Origin: Firmicutes bacterium AM41-11
GTDB taxonomy: Bacteria > Bacillota_I > Bacilli_A > Erysipelotrichales > Erysipelotrichaceae
NCBI GenBank assembly: GCA_003480165.1
Contig: QUIQ01000004.1
Coordinates: 1-64,000, forward strand
DNA length: 64,000 nt
Reading direction: 5' to 3'
How positions within the stretch are numbered: the stretch's first letter is position 1; every line of letters begins with the position of its first letter. Shown piece by piece: positions 8,455 to 17,358 of the stretch. The translations under genes and the position numbers were made by a program. The notes under the pieces are model-generated. The model was not told the DNA's origin. It saw nothing but the letters and a program-made list of their open reading frames with translations, and ran no database searches.

Positions 8455-8664
8455 AGTTTGACAGAGAAAGAAATAAGTAGAATCTTTATTGGACAGTTTA
8501 GAGATAAGATGTTTGGTGAAAATCTTACAAGATAAAGCTTTGAAGCTATTCTGGAGTTGAACCGCATTCGGCGTTATCGAAGAATTAAGGGATCAAGAAA
8601 GAATTCTTGGTAACTAGGATGGTACCGCGTATTTTACGTTCCTAGAAATAGGAACGTTTTTTTA
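8455..8664 (+). ncRNA. T-box riboswitch, alanine specifier
   Basis: The leader has a Stem I distal loop (TTGGTGAAAATC), then a specifier loop with GCT (Ala) at 8545-8547. The antiterminator sequence AGGATGGTACCGCG (8617-8630) precedes a terminator stem at 8636-8657, followed by a T-run. Uncharged tRNA-Ala is expected to stabilise antitermination and raise alaS expression. The T-box core has AT in place of the usual GT in AGGGTGG. Confidence 0.92.
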
Positions 8665-8679
8665 TTGGAGGAAAAAAGA

Positions 8680-11304
8680 ATGAAACAATTAACGGGAAAT
8701 CAAGTTCGACAAATGTTTTTGGATTACTTTCGCCAACAAGGGCATATGATTGAACCAGGGGCAAGTTTAATTCCTAATAATGATCCAACTCTTTTATGGA
8801 TCAATGCTGGTGTTGCAGCCTTGAAAAAGTATTTCGATGGTTCTGAAAAACCTGCGAGCAACCGTATCGCAAATGCCCAAAAGAGCATTCGTACCAACGA
8901 TATTGAAAATGTTGGTAAGACAGCTCGTCACCATACTTTCTTTGAAATGTTGGGAAACTTTTCCATTGGGGATTACTTTAAAACAGAGGCCATTCACTTT
9001 GCTTGGGAATTTTTAACAAGTGAAGAATGGATGGGAATTGATAAAGAACGTCTTTATATTACTGTCTATACGGATGACCTTGATGCATATAATGTTTGGA
9101 CAAAAGAATGTAAGGTTGATCCAAGTCATGTATTGAAGACCGACGATAACTTCTGGGAAATCGGTAAAGGACCTGGTGGACCAGACAGCGAGATTTTCTT
9201 TGATCGTGGGGAAAAATACGATCCAGAAGGTCTAGGTGAAAAGTTATTCTTTGATGAAATGGAAAATGATCGTTATGTTGAAGTATGGAACATTGTCTTC
9301 TCGCAATTCGATTGTGATCCTTCTATTGATCGAAAAGATTATAAAGAATTACCTCAAAAGAACATTGATACAGGTATGGGATTAGAACGTTTGGTTGCTT
9401 TGATCCAAGATGGAGAAACCAACTTTGATACTGACTTATTCTTGCCAATCATTCATGCCACGGAAAAATTAGCCAAAGTTCCTTATGAAGGAGAATATAA
9501 AATGGCTTACCGTGTCATTGCAGACCATATTCGTACGATTACCTTTGCGATGAGTGATGGCGCCAACTTCTCAAATTCCGGTCGTGGTTATGTATTGCGT
9601 CGTGTTTTACGTCGTGCAGTACGTTATGGTTTGAAACTTGGATTAGATGATGCATTCTTATATAAATTGGTTCCTGTTGTAGCCGATACGATGCAAGACT
9701 TCTATCCATACTTACAAGAACATGTAGAATTCAACCAAAAATTAATTAAGGTCGAAGAAAATACATTTAAGAAAACTTTGAAAAAAGGTCAAGCTTTATT
9801 AGATGATGAAATCAAGAAGTGCGATGGAAAATTAAGTGGAGAAGTTGTCTTCAAATTGTATGATACTTACGGATTCCCATTTGAATTGACGCAAGAAATT
9901 GCTCAAGAATCTGGTGTAGAAGTTGTTCGTGAAGAATTCGATACAGAAATGAATAAACAAAAAGAACGTGCACGTGCAGCACGTAATACGAAAGAGTCTT
10001 TTGGTGAACAAAATGAAACTTTGATGAAATTTACCAAGGAAAGTACTTTCGTTGGCTATGATGAATGGACTTGTACAGGTAAAGTAATCGGTTTATTTAA
10101 AGATGGCCAGGAAGTAGATTCTTTAGATGGAGAAGGCCAAGTAATTTTAGATAAAACTTCTTTCTATGCCGAAAGTGGTGGACAAGTTGCTGACCAAGGT
10201 ACTTTAACTGCAGATGGATTTGTAGCGCAAGTTACCGATGTTAAGAAAGCACCAAACAAACAACATCTTCATTCCATTACGATTGAACAAGGCTCACTCA
10301 CTTTGGGTATGGAAGTAACTTGTGCAGTGGATAGTAAAAAACGTGTAGCAACAATGGCCAACCACTCTTGTACCCACTTATTACAAGCTGCTTTGCAAAA
10401 AGTCATTGGCAGTCATATTCACCAAGCTGGTTCTTACAATTGTCCAGACTATTTGCGTTTTGATTTTAACCACTATGAAAAAGTTACGAATGAGCAATTA
10501 GCGGAAGTTGAAGCATTAGTCAATCGTTATATTGCCGATTCTTATCCTGTAACCAAAGAAGTAATGCCAATTGAAGAAGCTAAGAAATTGGGTGCTATGG
10601 CCTTATTTAATGAAAAATATGGGGATACAGTACGTGTTGTTACCATGGGTGATGTTTCAAAAGAGTTCTGTGCGGGATGTCATGTGAATAACACAGCTGA
10701 AATTGGTATGTGCAAAATTATTTCAGAAGAATCTATCGGTTCGGATGTACGCCGTATTACAGCTAAGACAAAGTTTGCGGCTTATGAAGAATTTGCCAGT
10801 GAACATACAATGTTAGAAAACATTGCTGCAAGTGCTAAACAAAAATCCATTAAAGCTATTGATGAAAAAGTGGATAATGCCTATAAACAAATGAAAGATC
10901 TACAAAAGGAAATCGCAAATCTTAAGAACCAGATCTTTGCGTTAAAATCTAGCGATTGGGAAAAAGATATTGTGGAAGTAGGTTCCGTTCATGCCTTGAT
11001 TAAAAAGGTTGAAGGAATGGATGCCAATGCCTTAAAAGATATTGTTTCTAACCTAAAAGCCAAAGATGCCAATGTCGTATGTTTCTTCGCAAATGTTAAT
11101 GGCGATAAAGTCGTATTTGTTTCCGGAGCAGGTAAAGAAGCTGTAGCCAAGGGAGTTCATTGTGGAAAACTTGTTAAGGCTGCTGCCCAAGTATGCTCAG
11201 GAAATGGTGGTGGAAAACCAGACATGGCTCAGGCTGGTGGAAAAGATGCTTCTAAGGTTCAAGAAGCCCTTGATGGTGTAAGCCAAAACTTGAAGGAGTG
11301 CTAA
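8680..11304 (+). CDS. alaS: Alanyl-tRNA synthetase
   Basis: Class II synthetase that charges tRNA-Ala. At 874 residues it has the full layout: a catalytic domain (GNQVRQMFLDYF, HHTFFEMLGNFS near 90, GRGYVLRRVLRRAVR near 305), the editing domain with zinc ligands (HSCTHLLQAAL near 565 and CAGCH near 665), and the C-terminal DHHA1-type domain rich in glycine. GGAGG lies 8 nt before the ATG at 8680; the upstream in-frame TTG inside the T-box terminator is rejected. It is controlled by the alanine T-box just upstream. Confidence 0.97.
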   Translation: MKQLTGNQVRQMFLDYFRQQGHMIEPGASLIPNNDPTLLWINAGVAALKKYFDGSEKPASNRIANAQKSIRTNDIENVGKTARHHTFFEMLGNFSIGDYFKTEAIHFAWEFLTSEEWMGIDKERLYITVYTDDLDAYNVWTKECKVDPSHVLKTDDNFWEIGKGPGGPDSEIFFDRGEKYDPEGLGEKLFFDEMENDRYVEVWNIVFSQFDCDPSIDRKDYKELPQKNIDTGMGLERLVALIQDGETNFDTDLFLPIIHATEKLAKVPYEGEYKMAYRVIADHIRTITFAMSDGANFSNSGRGYVLRRVLRRAVRYGLKLGLDDAFLYKLVPVVADTMQDFYPYLQEHVEFNQKLIKVEENTFKKTLKKGQALLDDEIKKCDGKLSGEVVFKLYDTYGFPFELTQEIAQESGVEVVREEFDTEMNKQKERARAARNTKESFGEQNETLMKFTKESTFVGYDEWTCTGKVIGLFKDGQEVDSLDGEGQVILDKTSFYAESGGQVADQGTLTADGFVAQVTDVKKAPNKQHLHSITIEQGSLTLGMEVTCAVDSKKRVATMANHSCTHLLQAALQKVIGSHIHQAGSYNCPDYLRFDFNHYEKVTNEQLAEVEALVNRYIADSYPVTKEVMPIEEAKKLGAMALFNEKYGDTVRVVTMGDVSKEFCAGCHVNNTAEIGMCKIISEESIGSDVRRITAKTKFAAYEEFASEHTMLENIAASAKQKSIKAIDEKVDNAYKQMKDLQKEIANLKNQIFALKSSDWEKDIVEVGSVHALIKKVEGMDANALKDIVSNLKAKDANVVCFFANVNGDKVVFVSGAGKEAVAKGVHCGKLVKAAAQVCSGNGGGKPDMAQAGGKDASKVQEALDGVSQNLKEC

Positions 11305-11319
11305 TTGCACTTCTTTTTT
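11291..11319 (+). terminator. alaS terminator overlapping the stop codon
   Basis: AAGGAGTGC pairs with GCACTTCTT (one G-U), followed by T residues. The 5' arm lies in the last alaS codons. The 3' arm contains the -35 box of the ireB promoter. Confidence 0.75.
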
Positions 11320-11333
11320 ATTTACGTTATAAT
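11305..11333 (+). promoter_or_regulatory. ireB-ruvX promoter
   Basis: TTGCAC (11305-11310), 17 bp, TATAAT (11328-11333). This is one of the best sigma-A-type promoters in the window. Confidence 0.85.
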
Positions 11334-11359
11334 ATGGGAGTTAAAGGAGCGTGATGAAG

Positions 11360-11611
11360 ATGAAAGACGTTACAGAAACAATGACCTTTACTACGGAAGA
11401 GATTCGCCGTGAAAATATTAAGTCTATTTTACGTGAAGTAAGTGATGCACTTGAAGAACGTGGATATAGTTCTGTTAACCAAATTGCTGGATACTTGATT
11501 AGCAATGATCCTGCGTATATTTCTTCACATAAAAATGCTCGTAATTTGATTCAACGTATTGAACGATATGAGATTATTGAAGAATTAGTGCGTGCTTATT
11601 TGGAGAAGTAA
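11360..11611 (+). CDS. ireB: IreB family regulatory phosphoprotein (UPF0297)
   Basis: Small protein of the IreB/YrzL family, which in enterococci is a substrate of the IreK kinase and affects cephalosporin resistance. Family blocks are visible: GYSSVNQIAGYLISNDPAYI, then HKNARNLIQRIERYEIIEELVRAYL. AAAGGAG at 11343-11349 serves either ATG 11354 (gap 4) or ATG 11360 (gap 10); I prefer 11360 by comparison with the spacings of neighbouring genes. The stop overlaps the ruvX start by one base. The alaS-ireB-ruvX order is conserved in Firmicutes. Confidence 0.9.
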   Translation: MKDVTETMTFTTEEIRRENIKSILREVSDALEERGYSSVNQIAGYLISNDPAYISSHKNARNLIQRIERYEIIEELVRAYLEK

Positions 11612-12036
11612 TGGGACGTATTATTGGATTAGATTTAGGTAGTAAGACTTGTGGTGTAGCCATCAGTGATAAGTCTTGTTTTATTGCGCGCTCACTTACG
11701 ACAATTCGCTTTGAGTCAGACGATTATGATGATTGTTTTGATCAGATTTTAGCGTTATTAGACAAAGAGGGAATTCATGAAGTGGTTTTAGGTCTACCTA
11801 AACATATGAATGGTGATATTGGAATTCGAGGCCAATTATCGCAGGATTTTGCTCGCGAGTTGGAATACGAAGGAATCAAAGTTCATCTATGGGATGAACG
11901 TTTAACGACTGTAAGTGCTGAACGTTTGTTGATATCAGGGGATGTTTCTCGTAAAAAGAGAAAGAAAATTATTGACCAAATGGCAGCAGTACAAATCTTA
12001 CAAAGTTATTTAGATCGACAAAAAAACGGGGGTTAA
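11611..12036 (+). CDS. ruvX: Putative pre-16S rRNA nuclease / Holliday junction resolvase-like YqgF
   Basis: RNase H-fold protein of the YqgF/RuvX family, linked in other bacteria to 16S rRNA 5' end maturation and proposed as a resolvase. The 141 residues carry IIGLDLGSKTCGVAISD at the N-terminus, VVLGLPKHMNGDIG near 70, and LWDERLTTVSAERLL near 95 with its acidic active-site residues. It is translationally coupled to ireB. A terminator spans its stop codon. Confidence 0.93.
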   Translation: MGRIIGLDLGSKTCGVAISDKSCFIARSLTTIRFESDDYDDCFDQILALLDKEGIHEVVLGLPKHMNGDIGIRGQLSQDFARELEYEGIKVHLWDERLTTVSAERLLISGDVSRKKRKKIIDQMAAVQILQSYLDRQKNGG

Positions 12037-12062
12037 TAGGGATAACTCCCCTTATTTTTTTG
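12028..12062 (+). terminator. ruvX terminator
   Basis: GGGGGTTA pairs with TAACTCCCC (one G-U pair), followed by TTATTTTTTT. It spans the ruvX stop codon, so readthrough would be needed to reach the next gene from this promoter. Confidence 0.75.
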
Positions 12063-12080
12063 CAGAAGAGGAGATTTTTT

Positions 12081-12335
12081 ATGTTAGATTCAAATTGTTT
12101 GTATGTGAAAGATGAAAATGGTCAAGAAAAAAAGATGATTATTCTTTTTACCTTTGATTCAAAAGATTTTGATGCACAATATGTTGTTTTCCAAGATCCT
12201 GATTTAGATCAGGGAGATGTTTATGCTTCCCGTTATGATGCAGAAGGAAACTTACTGCCAATTGAAACAGATGAAGAATGGGATATGGTAGAAGAGGTCA
12301 TAAATACATTTGCTGAGGATGAAGAAGATGCGTAA
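12081..12335 (+). CDS. DUF1292 family protein (YrzB-like)
   Basis: This 84-residue acidic protein belongs to DUF1292 by its pattern (EKKMIILFTFDS, YVVFQDPD, ASRYD, LPIETDEEWDMVEEVINTF). Function is unknown in the family. AGAGGAG lies before the ATG at 12081. It sits between ruvX and mltG exactly as yrzB does in Bacillus. Its end overlaps the mltG start by 8 nt, suggesting coupling. Confidence 0.9.
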   Translation: MLDSNCLYVKDENGQEKKMIILFTFDSKDFDAQYVVFQDPDLDQGDVYASRYDAEGNLLPIETDEEWDMVEEVINTFAEDEEDA

Positions 12336-13419
12336 AGTAAATAAGAAACGTCGGGCGCGCCGAATTTTCTTTTTATGCTTCTTGGTCTTCTTACTCATAG
12401 TTGGTGGTACTTTTGGCTTTTATTCGTATAGCTTACGGCCTACTGGTGATGGAAGTAAGAAAGTGGCTTTTGAAATTAAAGAGAACGCCAGTTTTGATCA
12501 AGTTGTAGATGAATTAAAAGCCGATGATTTGATTCATTCTAAAACGATGTCGAAATTGTATGCCAAAATGAATAAGCAAAATAGCTATTATGCAGGTAAA
12601 TTTGAATTGGATAATGGGATGTCTACAAAAGATATTTTGGCTTATATTGGAAATCCTAAAAACTCCAAAAAAGAGCAGGTTACTTTAACTGTTCCAGAAG
12701 GAAAATGGGCCAAGGAAGTAGCCGAAGCATTGGCAAAGAAATTCCCTTATAAGGCTAGTGAAATTGAAAAAAAGTGGAATGATATGGCTTATATTAAAAA
12801 GCTATCAAAAGATTATACTTTCTTAGATCCAAGTGTTTTAAATAATTCCGATTATAAAATTAAGTTGGAAGGTTATCTTTTCCCAGATACTTATTCTTTT
12901 AATGAAGATGCATCCATCGATGAGATTACCCGGACTTTTTTAAATCGTTTCCAGGAAGTTTATGACGAACATAAAACGGAAATCAAAAAGAGTGGATACT
13001 CTTTACAAGAAATCTTATCTTTAGCTAGCGTGGTGCAATTTGAATCCTCTACAAATGCAGATATGAAAAAGATTGCCGGTGTATTCTATAATCGTCTCAA
13101 TGAAGGTATGAAATTAGATTCCAGTGTTACTGTTTGTTATGCATTGTATGATGAATATGAGGATCCAACTGATTGTGAAGTAAAGACGGATGTAGATTCT
13201 CCATATAACACGTATTTACATTCTGGACTTCCTATTGGTCCGATTTTAAATCCTGGGGAACAAGCAATTAAGGCGGTCTTACATCCTACAAAAACCGATG
13301 ATTTCTATTTCTTAGCAGACATCAATGGTGATGGAAAAGTCTATTATTCCAAGACCTTAGAAGGACATGAAGCTAAGATGAAAGAACTTGGTTTAGTTCT
13401 TGATGGATCGGCTGAATAG
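12328..13419 (+). CDS. mltG: Endolytic murein transglycosylase MltG (YceG-like)
   Basis: Membrane-anchored enzyme that cuts nascent glycan strands and so sets chain length. A basic start (RKVNKKRRARR) is followed by one membrane helix at about residues 15-35, then a LysM-like part and the YceG catalytic domain. The active-site block reads LASVVQFESS. Its second acidic position, equal to E. coli Glu218, is kept, while the less critical first one is Gln. GAGGATG precedes the ATG at 12328 inside the DUF1292 gene. It is followed by a separate greA promoter. Confidence 0.93.
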   Translation: MRKVNKKRRARRIFFLCFLVFLLIVGGTFGFYSYSLRPTGDGSKKVAFEIKENASFDQVVDELKADDLIHSKTMSKLYAKMNKQNSYYAGKFELDNGMSTKDILAYIGNPKNSKKEQVTLTVPEGKWAKEVAEALAKKFPYKASEIEKKWNDMAYIKKLSKDYTFLDPSVLNNSDYKIKLEGYLFPDTYSFNEDASIDEITRTFLNRFQEVYDEHKTEIKKSGYSLQEILSLASVVQFESSTNADMKKIAGVFYNRLNEGMKLDSSVTVCYALYDEYEDPTDCEVKTDVDSPYNTYLHSGLPIGPILNPGEQAIKAVLHPTKTDDFYFLADINGDGKVYYSKTLEGHEAKMKELGLVLDGSAE

Positions 13420-13424
13420 GCTTT

Positions 13425-13452
13425 TTGATTTTATAAGTAGATATGTTATAAT
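13425..13452 (+). promoter_or_regulatory. greA promoter
   Basis: TTGATT (13425-13430), 16 bp, TGT-TATAAT extended -10 (TATAAT 13447-13452). Confidence 0.75.
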
Positions 13453-13478
13453 CACAATGCAAATAAGGAGTGACATAA

Positions 13479-13961
13479 ATGGCAGAAGAAAAAAACTATG
13501 TAACCCAAGAAGGTTATGATGCGTTAGTAAAAGAACAATATCATTTAATTCATACAGTTCGTAATGAAGTCATTGTCGAATTACAAGAAGCACGTGCACA
13601 AGGTGACTTGTCCGAAAATGCGGATTATGATGCAGCACGTGATCACCAAGCTCGTGTTGAAGCACGTATTCAAGAATTAGAAGCAATGATTAAAAATGCG
13701 GTCATCGTTAAAGATACCGAAGGTGCTTCCGGTGAATTAACCGTAAAATTTGGTGCAACAGTAAAAATTCTAGATTTATCCGATAATACGGAAATGGAAT
13801 TCCAAATTGTTGGTTCGCAAGAAGCTGATCCATTAAATGGAAAATTATCCAACGCTACACCTATGGGTGAAAGCATTATGGGTGCTAAAGTAGGCGATGT
13901 GGTTACAATTCACCATGTTGAAGAACCATATGAAGTAAAAATTTTAGAAATTCGCAAATAA
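13479..13961 (+). CDS. greA: Transcription elongation factor GreA
   Basis: Rescues backtracked RNA polymerase by stimulating transcript cleavage. The 160-residue length is normal. The N-terminal coiled coil carries the tip motif ARAQGDLSENADYDAARD near residue 45, with the acidic residues used in the polymerase channel. The C-terminal FKBP-like domain ends in EVKILEIRK. AAGGAG lies before the ATG. No clear terminator separates it from the comEA motif. Confidence 0.97.
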   Translation: MAEEKNYVTQEGYDALVKEQYHLIHTVRNEVIVELQEARAQGDLSENADYDAARDHQARVEARIQELEAMIKNAVIVKDTEGASGELTVKFGATVKILDLSDNTEMEFQIVGSQEADPLNGKLSNATPMGESIMGAKVGDVVTIHHVEEPYEVKILEIRK

Positions 13962-13968
13962 TTTATAC

Positions 13969-13992
13969 TTTTTTGCATAAAGATTCGTTTTA
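13969..13992 (+). promoter_or_regulatory. Putative competence promoter motif, comEA copy
   Basis: TTTTTTG (13969-13975), 3 nt, then AAAGATTCGTTTTA (13979-13992). Nearly the same arrangement lies in front of comGA (44279-44301), with 13 of 14 bases equal in the second block. No other gene start I examined has it. It may be the site for a competence-specific sigma factor or activator. Confidence 0.45.
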
Positions 13993-14008
13993 GAGAAGGG
14001 TGATGTAT

Positions 14009-14491
14009 ATGAAGAAAGCTCTTCTCTTTTTTAGTGTTTGTGCCTTTTTTATCTTATCTTATTTTGGTCGCTATACGCCTGTCTCACTGGATCTGGTTTC
14101 ACCTACGACAAAGCAATGTGAAATAAAAGGGGAAGTAGAGCATCCGGGTGTATATACCTTGAAATGGGAAGGTACGATTAAAGACTTAATTACACAAGCT
14201 GGAGGCCTGACAGACCAAGCAGAAACATCTTCTATCTCTTTGGCAAAGGAAATCAATGATAAAGAAGTTGTTGTCATTCCTAAAAAGAATGTTTCCCAGA
14301 AACAAAAGATTTCCCTGAACTCGGCAAGTTTAGAACAATTAGATGAATTGCCTGGGATAGGTCCATCCATTGCCAATCGAATTATTGAATATCGTAATCA
14401 GAAGTCTTTTGCGTCGATTGAAGAAATCATGGAAGTCAAAGGCATTGGTCCATCGATTTTTGAGAAGATTAAGGAACAGATAACTTTATGA
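14009..14491 (+). CDS. comEA: Competence protein ComEA (DNA receptor)
   Basis: Membrane-anchored DNA-binding protein of the transformation apparatus. The product has 160 residues: an N-terminal membrane anchor (about 2-20), an SLBB domain (KGEVEHPGVYTLKWEGTIKD through VVVIPKK, about 40-95), and a C-terminal helix-hairpin-helix pair (LNSASLEQLDELPGIGPSIA and VKGIGPSIFEKIKE). GAAGGG sits 8 nt before the ATG at 14009, which I take as the start over ATG 14003 and GTG 14000. It overlaps comEC by 4 nt (ATGA). Confidence 0.93.
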   Translation: MKKALLFFSVCAFFILSYFGRYTPVSLDLVSPTTKQCEIKGEVEHPGVYTLKWEGTIKDLITQAGGLTDQAETSSISLAKEINDKEVVVIPKKNVSQKQKISLNSASLEQLDELPGIGPSIANRIIEYRNQKSFASIEEIMEVKGIGPSIFEKIKEQITL

Positions 14492-16341
14492 GTCGCGTAT
14501 TGTTTTATCTTGTTTGCGGCTTTTGGGGATTGGTCTGCTTACATGATATCTATTGGATTGGCTTCTTTAGTTTTGTACTTGGCATCTTTTTTTATCTGCG
14601 TTTTAAAAAGAAGGAAATTCTATTTTTGTGGCTCTTATTCAGCCTATGGGCATGTTGTTTAACCTTTAAACCGAATAAGCTTGCTCAGCCGGGTGAATAT
14701 ACAATTGTTTCAATTAAATCAAACTATGCGATTGCCAAAAATAAGTCTGGAACGATTGTTTTATATGGGATTGATAATCCCAATTTTGATGAAGTGTATC
14801 AAGTTTCTTCCCTTGAAAAAATAACGAATTTGAAAAATTTGCATCAATTTTCTTTTGCGGATTATTTAGGAAAAGATCAGATTACGTATTGTGCGAATGT
14901 GAAAGCGCAAGACTACATAAAATCTAAGCATTCTATTAAATCGAAACTATATTCACGGGTGAAGAATAATCCGGTTTTACTGGCAAATCTATATGGGATT
15001 CAAACGAAGCAAAATGATGCTTTGATTCAACTCGGTTTGCCGATTATTATGGTGTACTATTTTCTCTTTTATCAATTGAAGAAAGTGCTGGATGAGAAGA
15101 AAGTCCATCTTGTTTTGATTCTACTGTTAATGGTTTATGGGGCTTGTTTTATTTATACGATATCTTTGGTACGTTTTATTTGTTTCCAAATCGCAAAATA
15201 CTTTTTTAAGGATTGGCATTCGGTTTTAGCTTTTTCTATGTTTTTTTTCTTATCCATGCTTCCTTGGCATAGCTTGGATTTTGCCTTTGTTTTTCCGCTT
15301 GCTTATCGTTTATGTTTTTATTATGTAACAGATTCAAATAAACGATGGATTGCCCAAAAGGCAACCCTGCTTATTTGTCAATTTGTTTATTTTCATCAAG
15401 TGGATCTTGTCTTGTTTTTATTTTTTAACATCTATCGCAAAATCCAGTTATGGAATGTGTTATTGGCTTTTTTTAAAGTCTCTATTCCATACGTCAATCA
15501 ATGGATTGGTAAATTTTGTTTTCACTATGTACCGGGTATTCTTTTCTTTCTTGTTTTATTCTGTTTTTTACGATCCAAAAAGAAAACTCTCTTTGTGCTT
15601 TTATGTTGTTTGCCCTTTATACAAACATATGCAGATCCGTTTTTTCATGTTTACATGTTCGACATTGGCCAAGGGGATTGTACGTTAATTGTTGAACCGT
15701 TTAAAAGAAGTGCTGTGATGATTGATTGTGGCCAGAATCTCTATCGTGACAACATTAAAGATATTGTTCTACCGGTCTTAGAAGATCTACAAATTCACTC
15801 TTTGACAGCTTTAATTTGTACGCACGATGACTTTGACCATTCGGGCGGAAAAGAGGAATTGATGAAATCTATTCCTGTCAAACAATATATTACCAATCGA
15901 GAAGATCAATCGAATGTTTCTTATCCATTTTATTCTTTATTGCCAGAGCGCGATGCAAAGGATGAAAATGATGAAAGTATTGTGTCGTATTTTACCTATG
16001 ATCAAACGCATTATTTATGGATGGGGGATGCCAGTGTAGATGTAGAAAGACAAATTCTTAGTCAATATAAGCTGGACGTAGATGTTTTAAAACTCGGACA
16101 CCATGGCTCCAATACATCGAGCTCTTATACCTTTTTGGATAAGTTACGTCCTAAATTGGGCCTTGTTTCTGTAGGGCGTAAGAACCGCTATGGCCATCCT
16201 TCTAATACGGTAATTTCAAATTGCCATGATTTAGGTATTGAAGTATTGGAAACGAAAGATGTGGGAATGATTCATATTTTTTCTTTTCGTAATTGGACAT
16301 TTTTTGAAACCGCAACACATTTGGTTGGCCGTATTCAGTAG
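14488..16341 (+). CDS. comEC: DNA uptake channel ComEC/Rec2, short form
   Basis: Multi-pass membrane protein that passes single-stranded DNA into the cell. The 617 residues are fewer than the roughly 750 usual in Bacillus. N-terminal helices (about 1-65) and a soluble segment are followed by a divergent competence membrane domain (about 165-385). The C-terminal metallo-beta-lactamase domain starts at MFDIGQGDCT. Its metal ligands are intact (THDDFDHSGG and LKLGHHGSN, then GHPS), consistent with nuclease activity on the second strand. It is coupled to comEA by an ATGA overlap. The membrane domain is weakly conserved, so this call rests mainly on the C-terminus and the operon. Confidence 0.9.
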   Translation: MSRVLFYLVCGFWGLVCLHDIYWIGFFSFVLGIFFYLRFKKKEILFLWLLFSLWACCLTFKPNKLAQPGEYTIVSIKSNYAIAKNKSGTIVLYGIDNPNFDEVYQVSSLEKITNLKNLHQFSFADYLGKDQITYCANVKAQDYIKSKHSIKSKLYSRVKNNPVLLANLYGIQTKQNDALIQLGLPIIMVYYFLFYQLKKVLDEKKVHLVLILLLMVYGACFIYTISLVRFICFQIAKYFFKDWHSVLAFSMFFFLSMLPWHSLDFAFVFPLAYRLCFYYVTDSNKRWIAQKATLLICQFVYFHQVDLVLFLFFNIYRKIQLWNVLLAFFKVSIPYVNQWIGKFCFHYVPGILFFLVLFCFLRSKKKTLFVLLCCLPFIQTYADPFFHVYMFDIGQGDCTLIVEPFKRSAVMIDCGQNLYRDNIKDIVLPVLEDLQIHSLTALICTHDDFDHSGGKEELMKSIPVKQYITNREDQSNVSYPFYSLLPERDAKDENDESIVSYFTYDQTHYLWMGDASVDVERQILSQYKLDVDVLKLGHHGSNTSSSYTFLDKLRPKLGLVSVGRKNRYGHPSNTVISNCHDLGIEVLETKDVGMIHIFSFRNWTFFETATHLVGRIQ

Positions 16342-16346
16342 AGATT

Positions 16347-16355
16347 TGTTATAAT
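16347..16355 (+). promoter_or_regulatory. Extended -10 promoter of holA, leaderless
   Basis: TGT-TATAAT with TATAAT at 16350-16355. The holA ATG starts 6 nt later, so transcription and translation start at about the same base. Confidence 0.6.
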
Positions 16356-16361
16356 TGGGAT

Positions 16362-17303
16362 ATGTACTATATATTACATGGAAATGATTCCAATCGAATG
16401 AAACAAAAACTGGCTTCGATTAAGCAAAAACATGATATCTCACAAGTCCTTGTGTTTGATTGTAATTCTTCTTTACAAAGTGATATTTTAGCTGAGATGG
16501 ATTCTTATTCAATTTTTGATGAGAAGAAGATGTTAGTTTTAGAAAATGCCACTTTTCTTTCGAGTAAAGATGGAACAGGGTATGATGTGAATGCTTTTAC
16601 GAAACGGCAAGATGATTCAGATATGACAATTGTGGTTTTTTCTTGTCCTAGTGAAAAACTAGATAAACGAAAAAAAGCTGTGAAAGAAATGATTGCGGCG
16701 TCTACCGTTTTATCTTGCTTGAGCTTGGATGATCATAGTAAGCGGGAATATGTAATGAATCTATGCAAGGAAAAACAAGTTCAATTTGCCCGCGATGCTT
16801 TTCGCTGGTTCTTAACGAGAGTTGGGAATGATCCTTTACGAATTGAAAATGAAATAGAAAAGTGTTCGATTTATGCTTCACATATTACTTTAGAAGATGT
16901 CGAGGCTTTGGTAGCACCAGAACCTATGGATAATGTATTTAAAATGGTCGATGCCTTGTTTAATCGCAATGCCTTATTGTTGTTGTCGTACTATCGCAAT
17001 TTTCGTGCGTTAAATATGGAACCTCTCGCCATTGTTGGTCTGCTTGCCAGTCAAATACGTTTTTTATTTCAAGTTCGGGTATGTATGGAACAGGGTTTAT
17101 CCAAAAATGAAATTGCCCAAGAATTGCATGCCCATCCATATCGCGTACAAGTGAATCAGGAAAGAGCATATGATTTTGATTTGGATCAATTATTGGATCA
17201 ATTGGTACAGCTTGCAACCTTTGATCAAGAAATGAAAATGGGAATGGTTGATAAAGACGAAGGCTTTGAACAATTTGTTTTGCGTTTATTAATTGATAAC
17301 TAG
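16362..17303 (+). CDS. holA: DNA polymerase III subunit delta
   Basis: Clamp-loader subunit that opens the sliding clamp. The 313-residue length and the pattern fit HolA: MYYILHGNDSNRMKQKL at the start, NDPLRIENEIEKCSIYA near 165, and LLSYYRNFRALNMEPLAIVGLLASQIRFLFQ-like clamp-loader collar helices from 215 on. It follows comEC as in Bacillus. No Shine-Dalgarno precedes the ATG; an extended -10 lies 6 nt upstream. A terminator overlaps its stop codon. Confidence 0.9.
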   Translation: MYYILHGNDSNRMKQKLASIKQKHDISQVLVFDCNSSLQSDILAEMDSYSIFDEKKMLVLENATFLSSKDGTGYDVNAFTKRQDDSDMTIVVFSCPSEKLDKRKKAVKEMIAASTVLSCLSLDDHSKREYVMNLCKEKQVQFARDAFRWFLTRVGNDPLRIENEIEKCSIYASHITLEDVEALVAPEPMDNVFKMVDALFNRNALLLLSYYRNFRALNMEPLAIVGLLASQIRFLFQVRVCMEQGLSKNEIAQELHAHPYRVQVNQERAYDFDLDQLLDQLVQLATFDQEMKMGMVDKDEGFEQFVLRLLIDN

Positions 17304-17323
17304 GAGAAGCAATTCTCCTTTTT
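17302..17323 (+). terminator. holA terminator
   Basis: AGGAGAA pairs with TTCTCCT, followed by T residues. The 5' arm begins within the stop codon. Confidence 0.75.
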
Positions 17324-17329
17324 AATTGC

Positions 17330-17356
17330 AAAAAAAAAGATTCATTAAGAATCTTT
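17330..17356 (-). terminator. rpsT terminator
   Basis: On the minus strand AAAGATTC pairs with GAATCTTT over a 5-nt loop, followed by about nine T. It lies just after the rpsT stop and faces the holA terminator. Confidence 0.85.
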
Positions 17357-17358
17357 CA

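Noticed and set aside
8665..8679. In-frame TTG start of alaS in the T-box region
   Set aside because: It overlaps the ribosome site that serves ATG 8680 and is part of the leader.
13030..13060. Apparent loss of the MltG catalytic glutamate (Gln in the VQFES block)
   Set aside because: By counting the E. coli sequence from memory, the catalytic Glu218 is the second acidic position, which is still Glu here.
14071..14376. 101-codon open frame antisense to comEA
   Set aside because: Lies wholly within comEA on the other strand without start signals or a recognisable domain.
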